DNA of 64,000 bases from Allohahella marinimesophila (GTDB taxonomy: Bacteria; Pseudomonadota; Gammaproteobacteria; Pseudomonadales; Oleiphilaceae). The translations under genes and the position numbers were made by a program. This document shows positions 7,309 to 16,204 of the stretch, piece by piece (position 1 is the first letter of the stretch; each line of letters starts with the position of its first letter). The stretch lies in NCBI RefSeq assembly GCF_039538005.1, contig NZ_BAABBO010000001.1, positions 310,001 through 374,000 on the forward strand, written 5' to 3'. Below the pieces are notes generated by a model. That model saw only the letters and a program-made list of their open reading frames with translations, had not been told where the DNA came from and searched no databases.

Positions 7309-9870
7309 TCAACGCCGGGGTTTGGCTCGAGTCGTAGCAACAGCCTGAGCGGGATCGTCTGGCCAGGGGTGTTTCGGATACCGTCCACGCATTTCTTTGG
7401 CGACCTCCCTGTAGCTGCCGCTCCAGAAACCGGGTAAATCGCTCGTGACCTGCAAGGGTCTGCGTGCCGGTGACAGAAGCTCAATCAACAGGGTCGCACC
7501 GTTGCCCAGGCGCGGATGCTCGTCAAGCCCGAAAAGCGCCTGAAGTCGAACCCGAATGACTGGTCCTCGTTCATCCTGATAATCTACTTCGACTGTCTGG
7601 CCGTTCTTGAGCGAAAGGCTGACTGGCGCCAGCTGATCCAACTGTGGCCATTGAGCCCAACTCAACCTGCGCTTCAGTGCTGCAGTCAGGTCGATCGACG
7701 CCAGTGATGCGAAGCTGGCACGCTGATCAAGATCAGGTCCAAGCCATTCATCAAGTGCAGTAATATCGCCAAAGAGGCGTTGATCGCTCATATCGGGCCA
7801 TTGCTCAGGATCTTGTTGATGCAGCCATTGCATCCTCGCCCTCAACTGGCTGGTGCGATCACTCCAGGGCAGGGCGGCACCTCGATCAGCGATCAGCTGT
7901 TCCAGCAGACATTGCCTGACAGCGAGGGACAGTGCCGCTGACCATGGCTTCTGCACAGCCTGGCTGGAGATCACCAGCTCACCGAGTACAAGCTGATGCT
8001 CAGTATCCACACGTTGACGCTGCTTGTTCCAGGCCATCACTTCCCGCTGTCTGAAGAGATGGCCGAGGGCGTTCTCCAGTTCACCGCGGCCGATGGAGCA
8101 GGCCAGAACGACTGTCAGCTCTCGTGCCGCTGTCTCACCAGGCATACGCTGAGTTGTTGCTCCGCCTGCCTGGCCGGCGGTGTCGAGCACGACGAGCCAC
8201 GGACTACCCGCCAGACTGTCGTCGTTGTTCAGCTTCACGCCACGCCCGTCCATCATGCGGTAACGCGTAGCGCTGTGCTCGCGAAGCTGGGCAATGCGAT
8301 CGGGCCATGCCTGCGCCAGTGCCTCGGCAATGCCTTCCGAATCAGCCGCTTCCGGCTCCCATGTCGAGCGAGTCCGTCGGGCAAGCTGCTTCACGGTCTT
8401 CTGAATGCCCTGCCAGGTGTTTCTCTGCAACACGCCGAAGGTCGGCGCGTGCTGCCACGATGCCAGACGAAGGCGGATATCGGCATGCGGGGATTCGCCC
8501 GGAAAGCGCAGGGGGTCACCTTCCGACATCAGGGCAGCGCATCCGAGCGCCGCCGAAGCCAGCGCCGTGTGTCGATGGGTCAGCAAAAGCAGTCCGAGCC
8601 GAGGGTGCATGCCAAGTTCGCTGAGCTGCTGTCCCTGTGGAGTCAGCCGGCCAGCGCTGTCCATTGCCCCAAGACTCTGCAGAATTTGAAGGGCTCGGGT
8701 CCAGGCGTCCGGATTTGGTTGGGTAGGCAGCTTGAAACTGGGAAAATCAGGCGCGCCCCATTGCGCCAGTTCAAGCGCGACTGGCACCAGGTCGGTCTTC
8801 AGAATGTCGGGTTCATCGAAGGCGGCCATGGTCGCCTCGTCAGCCCTGCTCCAGAGACGATGGCAAATGCCAGAGGATGTGCGACCGGCACGACCCGTCC
8901 GCTGGCGCGCTGAGGCCAGTGAAACTCGACGGGTTTCCAGCATATCGAGTCCGCGCCGCTCATCATGGCGTGATACCCGGGCCAGCCCGCTGTCGACAAC
9001 GATGCGAATGCCTTCGATGGTCACGCTGGTTTCGGCGATATTGGTCGCGAGCACAATCTTGCGTTGTCCTGCCGCTGCGGGGTTCAGAGCAGCCATTTGC
9101 TCCGTCTGCGGCAACGAGGCATGCAGACTATGCACGACGACTCCGCTTGGCACAGCATCGGTCAGTGCACGGCGCACCTGATTGATTTCGCGAAAACCTG
9201 GCAGGAACACGAGCGCATCACCGGGATCGCCGCGCATGGCTGCAAGCGTTACCTGTGCAATATGCTGACTGAGCACTTGTCGGGCTAGTAGTGGGCTGTG
9301 GTGAATATCGACGGGATATAGCCGTCCGGCGGATTCGAAAAAGGCCGCATCGAGCCACTCGGCAAATCGTGGTCCGTCCAATGTGGCCGACATCACGATG
9401 AGGTAAAGCGGGTCATCATCTTCGCGTAGAGCGTGATGTGCTTCGAGAGCGAACCCCAGGCCGAGGTCCATGGCTACGGTGCGTTCGTGAAATTCATCGA
9501 AGAGCACAGCACTGATGCCACCCAAAGCTGGATCACTCTGTATCCAGCGGAGAAATATGCCATCGGTCACGACCTCAATTCGCGTGGCTTTAGATACGGC
9601 ACTGTCATGACGGGTCCGGTAGCCTACAGTCTGGCCGACCGTCTCCCCAAGCAGGCCAGCCATCCGACTCGCTGCAGCGTAGGCTGCGAGGCGTCGAGGC
9701 TGAATGAGAATGATTCGGCCGTTCACCCAGCCAGTCTGCAGCAAGGCCACAGGAATAATGGTGGTCTTCCCGGCGCCAGGCGGCGCCTGCACGATCACAC
9801 GCTGTGTCCCACGCGTTGCTTCCAGCAACTCCGTGAGTATGACTTCAATGGGTAATGAGGCGTTGGCCAT
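7309..9870 (-). CDS. hrpB: ATP-dependent RNA helicase HrpB
   Basis: An 853-residue DExH-box helicase. Motif I is APPGAGKTT, motif II is DEFHE (a DEFH box), motif III is SATLDG, motif V appears as LATNIAETSVTIEGI and motif VI as QRTGRAGR. The long C-terminal HrpB-specific region ends with LPGFWSGSYREVAKEMRGRYPKHPWPDDP, which is characteristic of the family and includes the W-P-DDP ending. Length matches the usual 800-850 residues. HrpB is widespread in Gram-negative bacteria; its RNA target and physiological role are not well defined. It stands alone, divergent from the epimerase fusion gene. Confidence 0.95.
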   Translation of the reverse strand: MANASLPIEVILTELLEATRGTQRVIVQAPPGAGKTTIIPVALLQTGWVNGRIILIQPRRLAAYAAASRMAGLLGETVGQTVGYRTRHDSAVSKATRIEVVTDGIFLRWIQSDPALGGISAVLFDEFHERTVAMDLGLGFALEAHHALREDDDPLYLIVMSATLDGPRFAEWLDAAFFESAGRLYPVDIHHSPLLARQVLSQHIAQVTLAAMRGDPGDALVFLPGFREINQVRRALTDAVPSGVVVHSLHASLPQTEQMAALNPAAAGQRKIVLATNIAETSVTIEGIRIVVDSGLARVSRHDERRGLDMLETRRVSLASARQRTGRAGRTSSGICHRLWSRADEATMAAFDEPDILKTDLVPVALELAQWGAPDFPSFKLPTQPNPDAWTRALQILQSLGAMDSAGRLTPQGQQLSELGMHPRLGLLLLTHRHTALASAALGCAALMSEGDPLRFPGESPHADIRLRLASWQHAPTFGVLQRNTWQGIQKTVKQLARRTRSTWEPEAADSEGIAEALAQAWPDRIAQLREHSATRYRMMDGRGVKLNNDDSLAGSPWLVVLDTAGQAGGATTQRMPGETAARELTVVLACSIGRGELENALGHLFRQREVMAWNKQRQRVDTEHQLVLGELVISSQAVQKPWSAALSLAVRQCLLEQLIADRGAALPWSDRTSQLRARMQWLHQQDPEQWPDMSDQRLFGDITALDEWLGPDLDQRASFASLASIDLTAALKRRLSWAQWPQLDQLAPVSLSLKNGQTVEVDYQDERGPVIRVRLQALFGLDEHPRLGNGATLLIELLSPARRPLQVTSDLPGFWSGSYREVAKEMRGRYPKHPWPDDPAQAVATTRAKPRR

Positions 9871-10018
9871 GCTTGAATTGCAATCTGGATATCGACAAAA
9901 GGGGAACTACTGCTGGTTAGCTGCCGTAGACACGTCACAGTGCAAACTATCATAGAACACGCAGTCTTACTGCAGCAGCGGTAAGCAGTGAATGTTTCTG
10001 AGCGAACAGGGAGAGTCA

Positions 10019-12517
10019 GTGGATACGCAGGGTAAGGTCACAGATAAAGCCAACAAGCCCCTCATTCTGCTTACTGGCGCAAGCGGCCGCATCGGCTCCG
10101 CGCTGGTGAGCGCATTCAGGGACAGCTATCACGTCATCGGACTGGACCAAAGCCCCCCCGAAGAACCGGAGCGGGAAGCTGATCGACTGTTCGAGTGCGA
10201 CCTTACCAATCCCGAGTCAATCGAACTCGCTCTGACAAGACTGCGTCAGGATTACGGCAATTCCATCGCTGCCGTCATTCACCTGGCTGCCTACTTTGAT
10301 TTCACCGGCAACAAAAGTCCCTTGTATGATGAGGTCAACGTTCAGGGCACGCGCTACCTGCTCGAGGCACTCCAGCCTTTTGAGGTAGAGCGCTTTTTCT
10401 ATGCCTCCACGATGCTCGTTCACAAGCCCGGCGTACCTGGTCAGAAGATCGATGAACACACGCCCATCGATCCTGGCTGGGCCTATCCTGAATCGAAAGC
10501 CGAGACTGAGGCGGTGATAGAACAGACTCATGGCGATATTCCTTACACGCTGCTCCGGCTAGCCGGACTCTATGACGACAGCTCAGCCGTGCCGACACTC
10601 AGTCAGCAGATAGCACGCATCTATGAGCGCGATCTGAAAAGCCATGTCTATTCTGGTGATCTCATGGCTGGTCAGGCCTTTCTTCATCAGGACGATATGA
10701 TCGACGCATTCGAGCGAGCAGTAGAGCGGAGAAATGAACTTGAGCCGACTGGCAGCATCCTGATCGGCGAAGACTCGGTGATGGGCTATCAGGCGCTGCA
10801 AAACAGGATTGGCCAACTGCTGTTCGGTGATGAAGAATGGACGACCATGTCCATGCCTGAAGTCGTGGCCAAGCCTGGCGCCTGGATGCAGGTGAAGGCC
10901 GAGCCAGTGGTGCCGGATGCCATCGACAAGGGCGAAAAGCCCTTCATTCGTCCGTTCATGATCGAGCTGTCTTCGGACCACTACGATCTCGATATTCGCA
11001 AGGCTCGTCAGCAATTGGGCTGGCAGCCGACGCACAGCATTTATCACGGCCTCGAAGCGCTGATTGACAATTTGAAGAGCGATCCCTTCACCTGGTACAA
11101 GCGGAACGGCATCACCCCGCCAGATCGTGTGGAGACATCTGAAGAGAAGAACCGCAACGCAGAAAGCGTGCGCGCCGAATACGATCAGACCTTCCGCGCC
11201 CAGCATCGCAATAGTCTCTGGGCCCATTTCATGAATATGGCGCTTGCCTTCTGGCTGATCACAGCGCCCTTCACGCTTGGCTATGAATCGACGGCCATGA
11301 CAGTCAGCGACATCGGCTCGGGTGTGCTGCTGCTACTGTTCGCGTCGCTATCACTGTCACACCGCCTGAGCATTGTCCGCTGGTTCTCTGCTGCAGTAGG
11401 GCTCTGGTTGTTATTTGCGCCGCTGGCCTTCTGGGCGCCCACGGCCGCCGCCTACATGAACGGTACACTGGTTGGCATGATGGTGATGGCTTTCGCCATT
11501 CTGACGAGGCCGACGCCGGGCGTATCCAGCGTTGCACTGACTACCGGCCCGACGCTCCCGCCCGGCTGGACCTACAATCCCTCCGCCTGGTTCCAGCGTC
11601 TGCCAATCATCATTCTGGCTTTGGTGGGCTTTCTGATCTCGCGCTATCTCTGCGCCTATCAGCTTGGTCATATCGATGCGGTATGGGATCCGTTTTTTGG
11701 TGGTGCAGCCAATGATCCCAAGAATGGCACGGAAGAGATCATTACCTCATCAGTATCGGAAGCCTGGCCTGTGCCTGATGCGGGGCTTGGCGCAATGACC
11801 TACGCGCTGGAAATCCTGACCGGGGTCATGGGCTCGGCACGGCGCTGGCGCACCATGCCCTGGCTGGTGATGCTGTTCGGCATCATGATTGTGCCCCTGG
11901 GTGCCGTATCGATCATCTTCATTATCATTCAGCCCATCGTGATTGGAACATGGTGCACGCTCTGTCTTGTCGGCGCAGCGGCGATGCTCATTCAGATTCC
12001 GTACTCGATTGATGAGCTGGTCGCCACAGGTCAGTTCCTCTATCGACGAAAGAAAAAGGGGCGGCCGCTATTGCGGGTGTTCTTCATGGGTGATACCGAT
12101 GACGGTCCGACCGAGCAGATCGAAGACAGTTTCGAGCAGACACCGGGCAAGATTGTCTATGAGATGTTCAATGATCTTCGTTTGCCATGGAACCTGGCCC
12201 TCTGTCTGCTCATCGGTCTCTGGCTCATGCTGACCAGGCTGACGCTCGGCCACGGTGGTGACATGGCCAACGCGGATCATCTGATCGGTGCGCTTGTCCT
12301 CACTGTGGTGATTACAGCGCTGGCGGAAGCTGCCCGAGCAGTTCGCTTTCTGCTCATTCCCCTGGGACTGGCCTTGTTCGCCACGCCCTTCATGTACGAC
12401 GCAGGAATTCTGTCGATTGTGTCGAGCCTAGTCTGCGGTGTCCTGCTCATGGTCCTGAGCCTGCCGCGCGGCAAAATCCGCCATCAATATGGCTCGTGGA
12501 ATCGCCTGGTGGTATGA
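10019..12517 (+). CDS. Fusion: NAD-dependent epimerase + SPW-like membrane domain + VKOR-like domain
   Basis: A protein of about 832 residues with three parts. Residues about 10-365 form an extended-SDR/epimerase domain: LLTGASGRIGSAL binds NAD(P), VIHLAAYFDF and the YPESK catalytic Tyr-Lys are present. Residues about 395-500 hold several hydrophobic helices resembling SPW-type membrane repeats. From about 525 a membrane domain resembles vitamin K epoxide reductase: a WPVPDAGLGAMTYALE segment and a redox CxxC in GTWCTLC (C646 and C649). The paired loop cysteines of classical VKOR are not evident; only C545 is seen. I chose GTG 10019 because AGGGAG lies five bases upstream; an ATG at 9992 with no clear ribosome site would add nine residues. 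Substrate unknown. Confidence 0.72.
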   Translation: MDTQGKVTDKANKPLILLTGASGRIGSALVSAFRDSYHVIGLDQSPPEEPEREADRLFECDLTNPESIELALTRLRQDYGNSIAAVIHLAAYFDFTGNKSPLYDEVNVQGTRYLLEALQPFEVERFFYASTMLVHKPGVPGQKIDEHTPIDPGWAYPESKAETEAVIEQTHGDIPYTLLRLAGLYDDSSAVPTLSQQIARIYERDLKSHVYSGDLMAGQAFLHQDDMIDAFERAVERRNELEPTGSILIGEDSVMGYQALQNRIGQLLFGDEEWTTMSMPEVVAKPGAWMQVKAEPVVPDAIDKGEKPFIRPFMIELSSDHYDLDIRKARQQLGWQPTHSIYHGLEALIDNLKSDPFTWYKRNGITPPDRVETSEEKNRNAESVRAEYDQTFRAQHRNSLWAHFMNMALAFWLITAPFTLGYESTAMTVSDIGSGVLLLLFASLSLSHRLSIVRWFSAAVGLWLLFAPLAFWAPTAAAYMNGTLVGMMVMAFAILTRPTPGVSSVALTTGPTLPPGWTYNPSAWFQRLPIIILALVGFLISRYLCAYQLGHIDAVWDPFFGGAANDPKNGTEEIITSSVSEAWPVPDAGLGAMTYALEILTGVMGSARRWRTMPWLVMLFGIMIVPLGAVSIIFIIIQPIVIGTWCTLCLVGAAAMLIQIPYSIDELVATGQFLYRRKKKGRPLLRVFFMGDTDDGPTEQIEDSFEQTPGKIVYEMFNDLRLPWNLALCLLIGLWLMLTRLTLGHGGDMANADHLIGALVLTVVITALAEAARAVRFLLIPLGLALFATPFMYDAGILSIVSSLVCGVLLMVLSLPRGKIRHQYGSWNRLVV

Positions 12518-12563
12518 AGCACCGGGTCGCTGGCGGCCTCGATTGTTGGAGACACGGAACAGG

Positions 12564-13418
12564 TCAACTGCCGCCGTCGTCTTCGGTGGTGCTGGCTTCG
12601 GAAGGCTTGACAGAAGTGGCGTCTCGCTTCGGAGTGACGGGCTCGCTGTCTTTTCTGAACAGCGTCTTCAGCTTCTTCACGGTCTCGAGCGGCTTGATGG
12701 CTGGCCGGGTCCGACGACCGGCGTGTTCGTCTGCAAGCGCCACCAACGTTTGCAAATCCTCTGGCGTGACATCGATAAAGGAGTCCATGTCATGCAAGGC
12801 TGCGGCAAAATCCTCTTCAGTCAGTACAGCGCTTCTCTGACCAGGACGGAACGCAGGTCGGGATTGACGCTGCGCAAGGTGAGCGGGATATCGGCGCCAG
12901 GCAAAGAAGGCGTTGAAGAGGACGGCCACGCTCATGAGTACCAGGGCGTTGACGAGCACTGGCATCAGAACGAAGCCATAGCCCTGCTCGGTGATGTCAG
13001 CGCCGCCAACCACTGCAAGAAGCGCAGCGGCCCCACCGGGCGGATGCAGGCAGCGAAGGTAGTGCATGGCCACGATGGCCAAGCCCACAGCGAATGACAG
13101 TGCGATGCCGGTGTCAGGGATCGACTGCTGGCAGGCCACGCCGATGATTGCAGACACGAGATAACCACCAAGCAGGGGCCATGGTTGTGACAAGGCCCCA
13201 TGTGGCGCGGCGAACAAGAGCACTGCTGATGCGCCAATACAGGCGGTGACCCAGATCGAGTGCTCCCCAACCGGATATATGGTGTTACAGAGAACGATCG
13301 CATACATTCCAAGCGCTGCGCCCATCCCAGACAGTAACTTTTCCTTATGGCTGGTAGCGTTGTCTCCCAAGCCTATGAGCAGAGAAAACTCGTGCCACCA
13401 TTTATGAACTACGGACAC
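12564..13418 (-). CDS. HPP-family integral membrane protein
   Basis: A 284-residue protein whose first 180 residues hold several membrane helices and the family signature LRCLHPPGGAAALLAV. HPP proteins are little studied; plant and cyanobacterial members have been linked to nitrite transport, which cannot be assumed here. The C-terminal 100 residues are soluble, and TPEDLQTLVALADEHAG resembles a short regulatory tail. The start appears to be a GTG at 13418 with a weak ribosome site, so the N-terminus is uncertain. It reads downstream of the small membrane protein gene on the same strand. Confidence 0.85.
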   Translation of the reverse strand: MSVVHKWWHEFSLLIGLGDNATSHKEKLLSGMGAALGMYAIVLCNTIYPVGEHSIWVTACIGASAVLLFAAPHGALSQPWPLLGGYLVSAIIGVACQQSIPDTGIALSFAVGLAIVAMHYLRCLHPPGGAAALLAVVGGADITEQGYGFVLMPVLVNALVLMSVAVLFNAFFAWRRYPAHLAQRQSRPAFRPGQRSAVLTEEDFAAALHDMDSFIDVTPEDLQTLVALADEHAGRRTRPAIKPLETVKKLKTLFRKDSEPVTPKRDATSVKPSEASTTEDDGGS

Positions 13419-13472
13419 ACTGACTTCGTCAATTATCAGAAAATTGAAAGAAAAGCTGGGGGCGAATGCCTG

Positions 13473-13691
13473 TCAGGCTGCCTGGCTGATACGTCGTTCC
13501 TGGGCGAGCGCCTCGAGTCGAACGACGTACCCTACCTTGATACCGACTGCAGCGATCATGGCGAGAGCATGACCAAGCACCAGAAGACCTATTGGCAGCA
13601 CATCGCTCAGGCCGAATGCGATGGCCAGTGCCACGACCACGACGATTGACGAAATACTCATCAGTAGGGAGGAAATACGTAAGAGCGTCAT
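13473..13691 (-). CDS. Small two-helix membrane protein of unknown function
   Basis: A 72-residue protein with two hydrophobic helices (ISSIVVVVALAIAFGL and IGLLVLGHALAMIAAVGIKVGYVV) and a charged C-terminus. AAGGGG sits seven bases before the ATG at 13691, which supports this start over one 33 bases upstream. It lies 54 bases ahead of the HPP gene in the same direction and probably shares its transcript, so it may be a partner of the HPP protein. I do not recognise a named family. Confidence 0.6.
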   Translation of the reverse strand: MTLLRISSLLMSISSIVVVVALAIAFGLSDVLPIGLLVLGHALAMIAAVGIKVGYVVRLEALAQERRISQAA

Positions 13692-13764
13692 GAATCTACC
13701 CCTTAGGTGAAGTTCAGCACCCATTGTATGTTTCAGCTTAAATTATGGATAATGAAATTATACG

Positions 13765-13779
13765 ATTGATAATATCAAT
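13765..13779. promoter_or_regulatory. Palindrome in LysR upstream region (candidate LysR operator)
   Basis: The AT-rich intergenic stretch between the divergent small membrane gene and the LysR gene holds a perfect inverted repeat, ATTGATA-A-TATCAAT, about 30 bases before the regulator start. LysR-type proteins commonly bind dyads with a T-N11-A core upstream of their own gene, and this dyad has T at 13767 and A at 13777, nearly that spacing. It is a candidate autoregulatory site; no binding evidence is available. Confidence 0.45.
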
Positions 13780-13808
13780 TATATCGATATCAAATCCAAG
13801 AGATGCTG

Positions 13809-14654
13809 ATGGATATCAATTTGGCGAAAACCTTCATCGAGGTGATGAACTCACGGAGTTTCATTCGGGCTTCAGACAAGCTGCATGTCACCCAAACCAC
13901 CGTCACCACTCGAATTCAGAATCTCGAAGAGCAGTTGCAGGTTCGACTGTTCGTGAGGAACAAATCGGGTGCTTCGCTGACGCCGGAAGGCGAACGTTTC
14001 GCACCGTATGCCAATGCGCTTGTTCAGACCTGGGCACGCGCCCGTGACGAACTTCGTAATCCACAGGGTGATCAGGTGTGTCTGAGGATCGGCGGTGAAA
14101 CCAGTCTCTGGAATCCGCTGCTCCTGAGCTGGTTGCTCTGGATTCGGCAGCACGAGCCCATGATCACCTTCGATGCACGAGTCGATAACGCAGCCATTCT
14201 CACGACCGATCTCGAGCATGGTGTGCTGGACGCAGTCATTGTTCATCGACCGCTATATCATCCGAGCCTCGGGGTCGAGCAGATTCTTGAAGAGAAGCTG
14301 ATACACGTACAGGTGCCTGGAAAGGGAGAGCCTGATATCAGCATCCAATGGGGAGATGATAGCGCTGCTGACATCAGCACCGTACTCCCGCGTCCGAAGA
14401 AGAATGCTTTCGGTTTTAACCTGGGGCTGCTGGCCTTGCACACCATGCTTGGCAGTGGGGGCAATGGGTGGTTCAGGACCCGAGTGGTCGATCAGTATCT
14501 TCGTTCTGGCCGCCTGGTAAGGGTGGCAGGGTCACCGGAATTCACTTATCCACTCTTCGTCAACCACAGGCTGGATATGCATTCCTCCGAGCTGGATGCG
14601 ATTCTGGCTGGGCTCAGACAGGTAGCGGCGGCGGATCCGGCCTGGGTCGTCTGA
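13809..14654 (+). CDS. LysR-family transcriptional regulator
   Basis: A 281-residue regulator. The N-terminal winged helix-turn-helix reads AKTFIEVMNSRSFIRASDKLHVTQTTVTTRI, then a linker helix and LFVRNKSGASLTPEG, all typical LysR features. The C-terminal effector domain is less conserved and ends in AILAGLRQVAAADPAWVV. I prefer the second ATG (13809), which has AAGAG six bases upstream; the ATG at 13803 would add two residues. It is followed in the same direction by the hydratase-like gene, so it may control that gene or the transporter operon behind it. Confidence 0.9.
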   Translation: MDINLAKTFIEVMNSRSFIRASDKLHVTQTTVTTRIQNLEEQLQVRLFVRNKSGASLTPEGERFAPYANALVQTWARARDELRNPQGDQVCLRIGGETSLWNPLLLSWLLWIRQHEPMITFDARVDNAAILTTDLEHGVLDAVIVHRPLYHPSLGVEQILEEKLIHVQVPGKGEPDISIQWGDDSAADISTVLPRPKKNAFGFNLGLLALHTMLGSGGNGWFRTRVVDQYLRSGRLVRVAGSPEFTYPLFVNHRLDMHSSELDAILAGLRQVAAADPAWVV

Positions 14655-14709
14655 ACGATCGAACCGGGGTACAGTCACAACTTCACCAGAGGCAGAGAGG
14701 GTCAATGTC

Positions 14710-15462
14710 ATGACGGACGATAACAGGATTGAGCTCGCGGCCGAGGCGCTGGTTCAGGCGCATCGAAGCCGGGATTGGCTTGAGGCCGAACCATATCCGC
14801 TCACAAACGAAACGGAGGCTTATGAGGTGCAGTCGATCGTCGCCGACGAGCTTGGCCTTCGAAGCGGCTGGAAGCTGGGCCTGAATGCGGAAGGCCGGGC
14901 AATTCACGCGCCCCTGTATGCAGAACGCACCCATCCATCGCCAGCACACCTGAAGCGTGGAGCGTTCAACCGCTTTCTGCTGGAAAGTGAATTGGCCATA
15001 TCCTTCGGAAAGGCCTTGCCGCCGCGGCCTGAGCCTTACACCAGGGCAGACGTGCAGGCTGCTGCTGGCTTCATCCATCCTGCCTTTGAAGTCGTCGATA
15101 CCCGCTTCGAAGCCTGGCCAGATGTAGATGCGCTCTGGTTGCTGGCAGACGGTATGAGCCATGGTTGTTTTGTACTTGGCAAGGGCGTGCCAATCAATAG
15201 CCCGGCCAGGCTTACCCGTGCCAGTTACCGTCTGACGGTGGATGACCGGACCGTGCAGGATGCCGAGCGGGCGCATCCCCAGCCGGACCCCTGGGACACC
15301 CTGACACAGTTAGCCAATCACCTGAGTGCTCATGATGTCGGGCTGGCCGAGGGGGACGTGGTCACCACGGGCACTTTTTCGGGCGTGACGCCACTGGAGG
15401 CGGGCCAGGTCGCGGAGGTCTGCTTCGAGGGTATTGGATGCTGCCGGATCACACTGCGCTGA
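14710..15462 (+). CDS. 2-keto-4-pentenoate hydratase-like (FAH superfamily) enzyme
   Basis: A 250-residue member of the MhpD/HpcG branch of the fumarylacetoacetate hydrolase superfamily. Recognisable segments are GWKLGLNAEG, the metal-binding pattern LESELAISFGKALPPR, VVDTRF, GKGVPI, and the C-terminal GDVVTTGTFSGVTPLEAGQ. Such enzymes hydrate 2-oxopent-4-enoate or decarboxylate related oxo-diacids with Mg2+ or Mn2+. AGAGG stands about nine bases before the ATG. It lies between the LysR gene and the Tct-type transporter operon; whether it takes part in the cyclic-amide pathway proposed for this region is open. Confidence 0.82.
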   Translation: MTDDNRIELAAEALVQAHRSRDWLEAEPYPLTNETEAYEVQSIVADELGLRSGWKLGLNAEGRAIHAPLYAERTHPSPAHLKRGAFNRFLLESELAISFGKALPPRPEPYTRADVQAAAGFIHPAFEVVDTRFEAWPDVDALWLLADGMSHGCFVLGKGVPINSPARLTRASYRLTVDDRTVQDAERAHPQPDPWDTLTQLANHLSAHDVGLAEGDVVTTGTFSGVTPLEAGQVAEVCFEGIGCCRITLR

Positions 15463-15579
15463 GCGAATGCACCATCACCGACCCTTATGGCGCCATAGTG
15501 GTGCGAAAACTGGGTCTTCGAGTTGTGTCTAAAATATTAAAGGATTTAAGTCTATAGAAAACATACTGATACAGTAAAT

Positions 15580-15594
15580 TGTATTTGTAATCCA
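15580..15594. promoter_or_regulatory. GntR-type operator candidate upstream of tctB
   Basis: TGTATTTGTAATCCA lies 49 bases before the tctB start. It matches 14 of 15 bases of the dyad at 23686-23700 in front of the divergent GntR regulator gene. The core TTTGT-AAT-CCAAA is one base away from a perfect dyad and fits the TnGTnnnACnA pattern of FCD-type GntR regulators except at one position. This suggests that the GntR protein encoded at 23892-24590 also controls the transporter operon. Inference only. Confidence 0.6.
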
Positions 15595-15643
15595 AATTGG
15601 CCTGCTCGTTGCAATGGTTCTCGTGTGTCCTACGGAGCTAGTC

Positions 15644-16204
15644 ATGAGCAGACTGATCGATCGGAGCAGATACTGGCATTTCGCACCAGATTTCGAGGCG
15701 GGACTAGGCCGTGGACTGGAGTCACTTGCGCCAGACAGGCGTCTGGATTTCATTCTTGCTGTGGTATCAGGTTTCCTGGGACTCGCTGTGGCGCTTTTCC
15801 TCGTGAATGCTGCCTTCGGCGAATCAAGCACCACCATATTCGGAATGCGATCCCCCTTCCTGTTCCCGGCCATAGCAGCCGTGCTCATGTGCGGTATCTG
15901 CGGGCTTCTGCTGCGTCGAGTCGTCAAAGGTCGTAGTACCGCCCTCGCGGAAGAAGCTGCACCGGCAGACCTGCAGTCAGCTAAAGCTGGCTGGATCGGT
16001 CTCAGCATTCTCGTCTATGGCGTGCTTGTCTTTGTCCTGGGCATGCTGCTGTCCTCGATGCTATTCATCGTGGTGGCTTCCCTGTTGTTCGGCTATCGGA
16101 ATATCTGGGGGATAGCCGCGCTGTCGATCATGACGCCTGTCAGCATTTACCTTCTGTTTGAGCGCCTGCTGAATATTCTGCTGCCTTCCGGCTGGATCTT
16201 CTGA
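15644..16204 (+). CDS. tctB: Tripartite tricarboxylate transporter, small membrane subunit TctB
   Basis: A 186-residue inner-membrane protein. After a soluble N-terminus (LDFILAVVSGFLGLAVALFL is the first helix) there are four hydrophobic segments and an ending LFERLLNILLPSGWIF that is typical of TctB. It forms the permease with TctA and uses the periplasmic protein TctC. GGAG sits six bases before the ATG at 15644; an upstream start at 15614 was rejected. The stop overlaps the tctA start by one base (TGATG). It is the first gene of the operon that also carries the amidohydrolase. Confidence 0.88.
   Translation: MSRLIDRSRYWHFAPDFEAGLGRGLESLAPDRRLDFILAVVSGFLGLAVALFLVNAAFGESSTTIFGMRSPFLFPAIAAVLMCGICGLLLRRVVKGRSTALAEEAAPADLQSAKAGWIGLSILVYGVLVFVLGMLLSSMLFIVVASLLFGYRNIWGIAALSIMTPVSIYLLFERLLNILLPSGWIF

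Noticed and set aside
7996..8913. 305-codon plus-strand frame inside hrpB
   Set aside because: Fully antisense to conserved helicase sequence and without a ribosome site or recognisable domain.
15486..15497. TATGGCGCCATA palindrome after the hydratase gene
   Set aside because: Twelve bases with a GGCGCC centre occur easily by chance in this base composition, and no second copy was noticed; it is not near a start.
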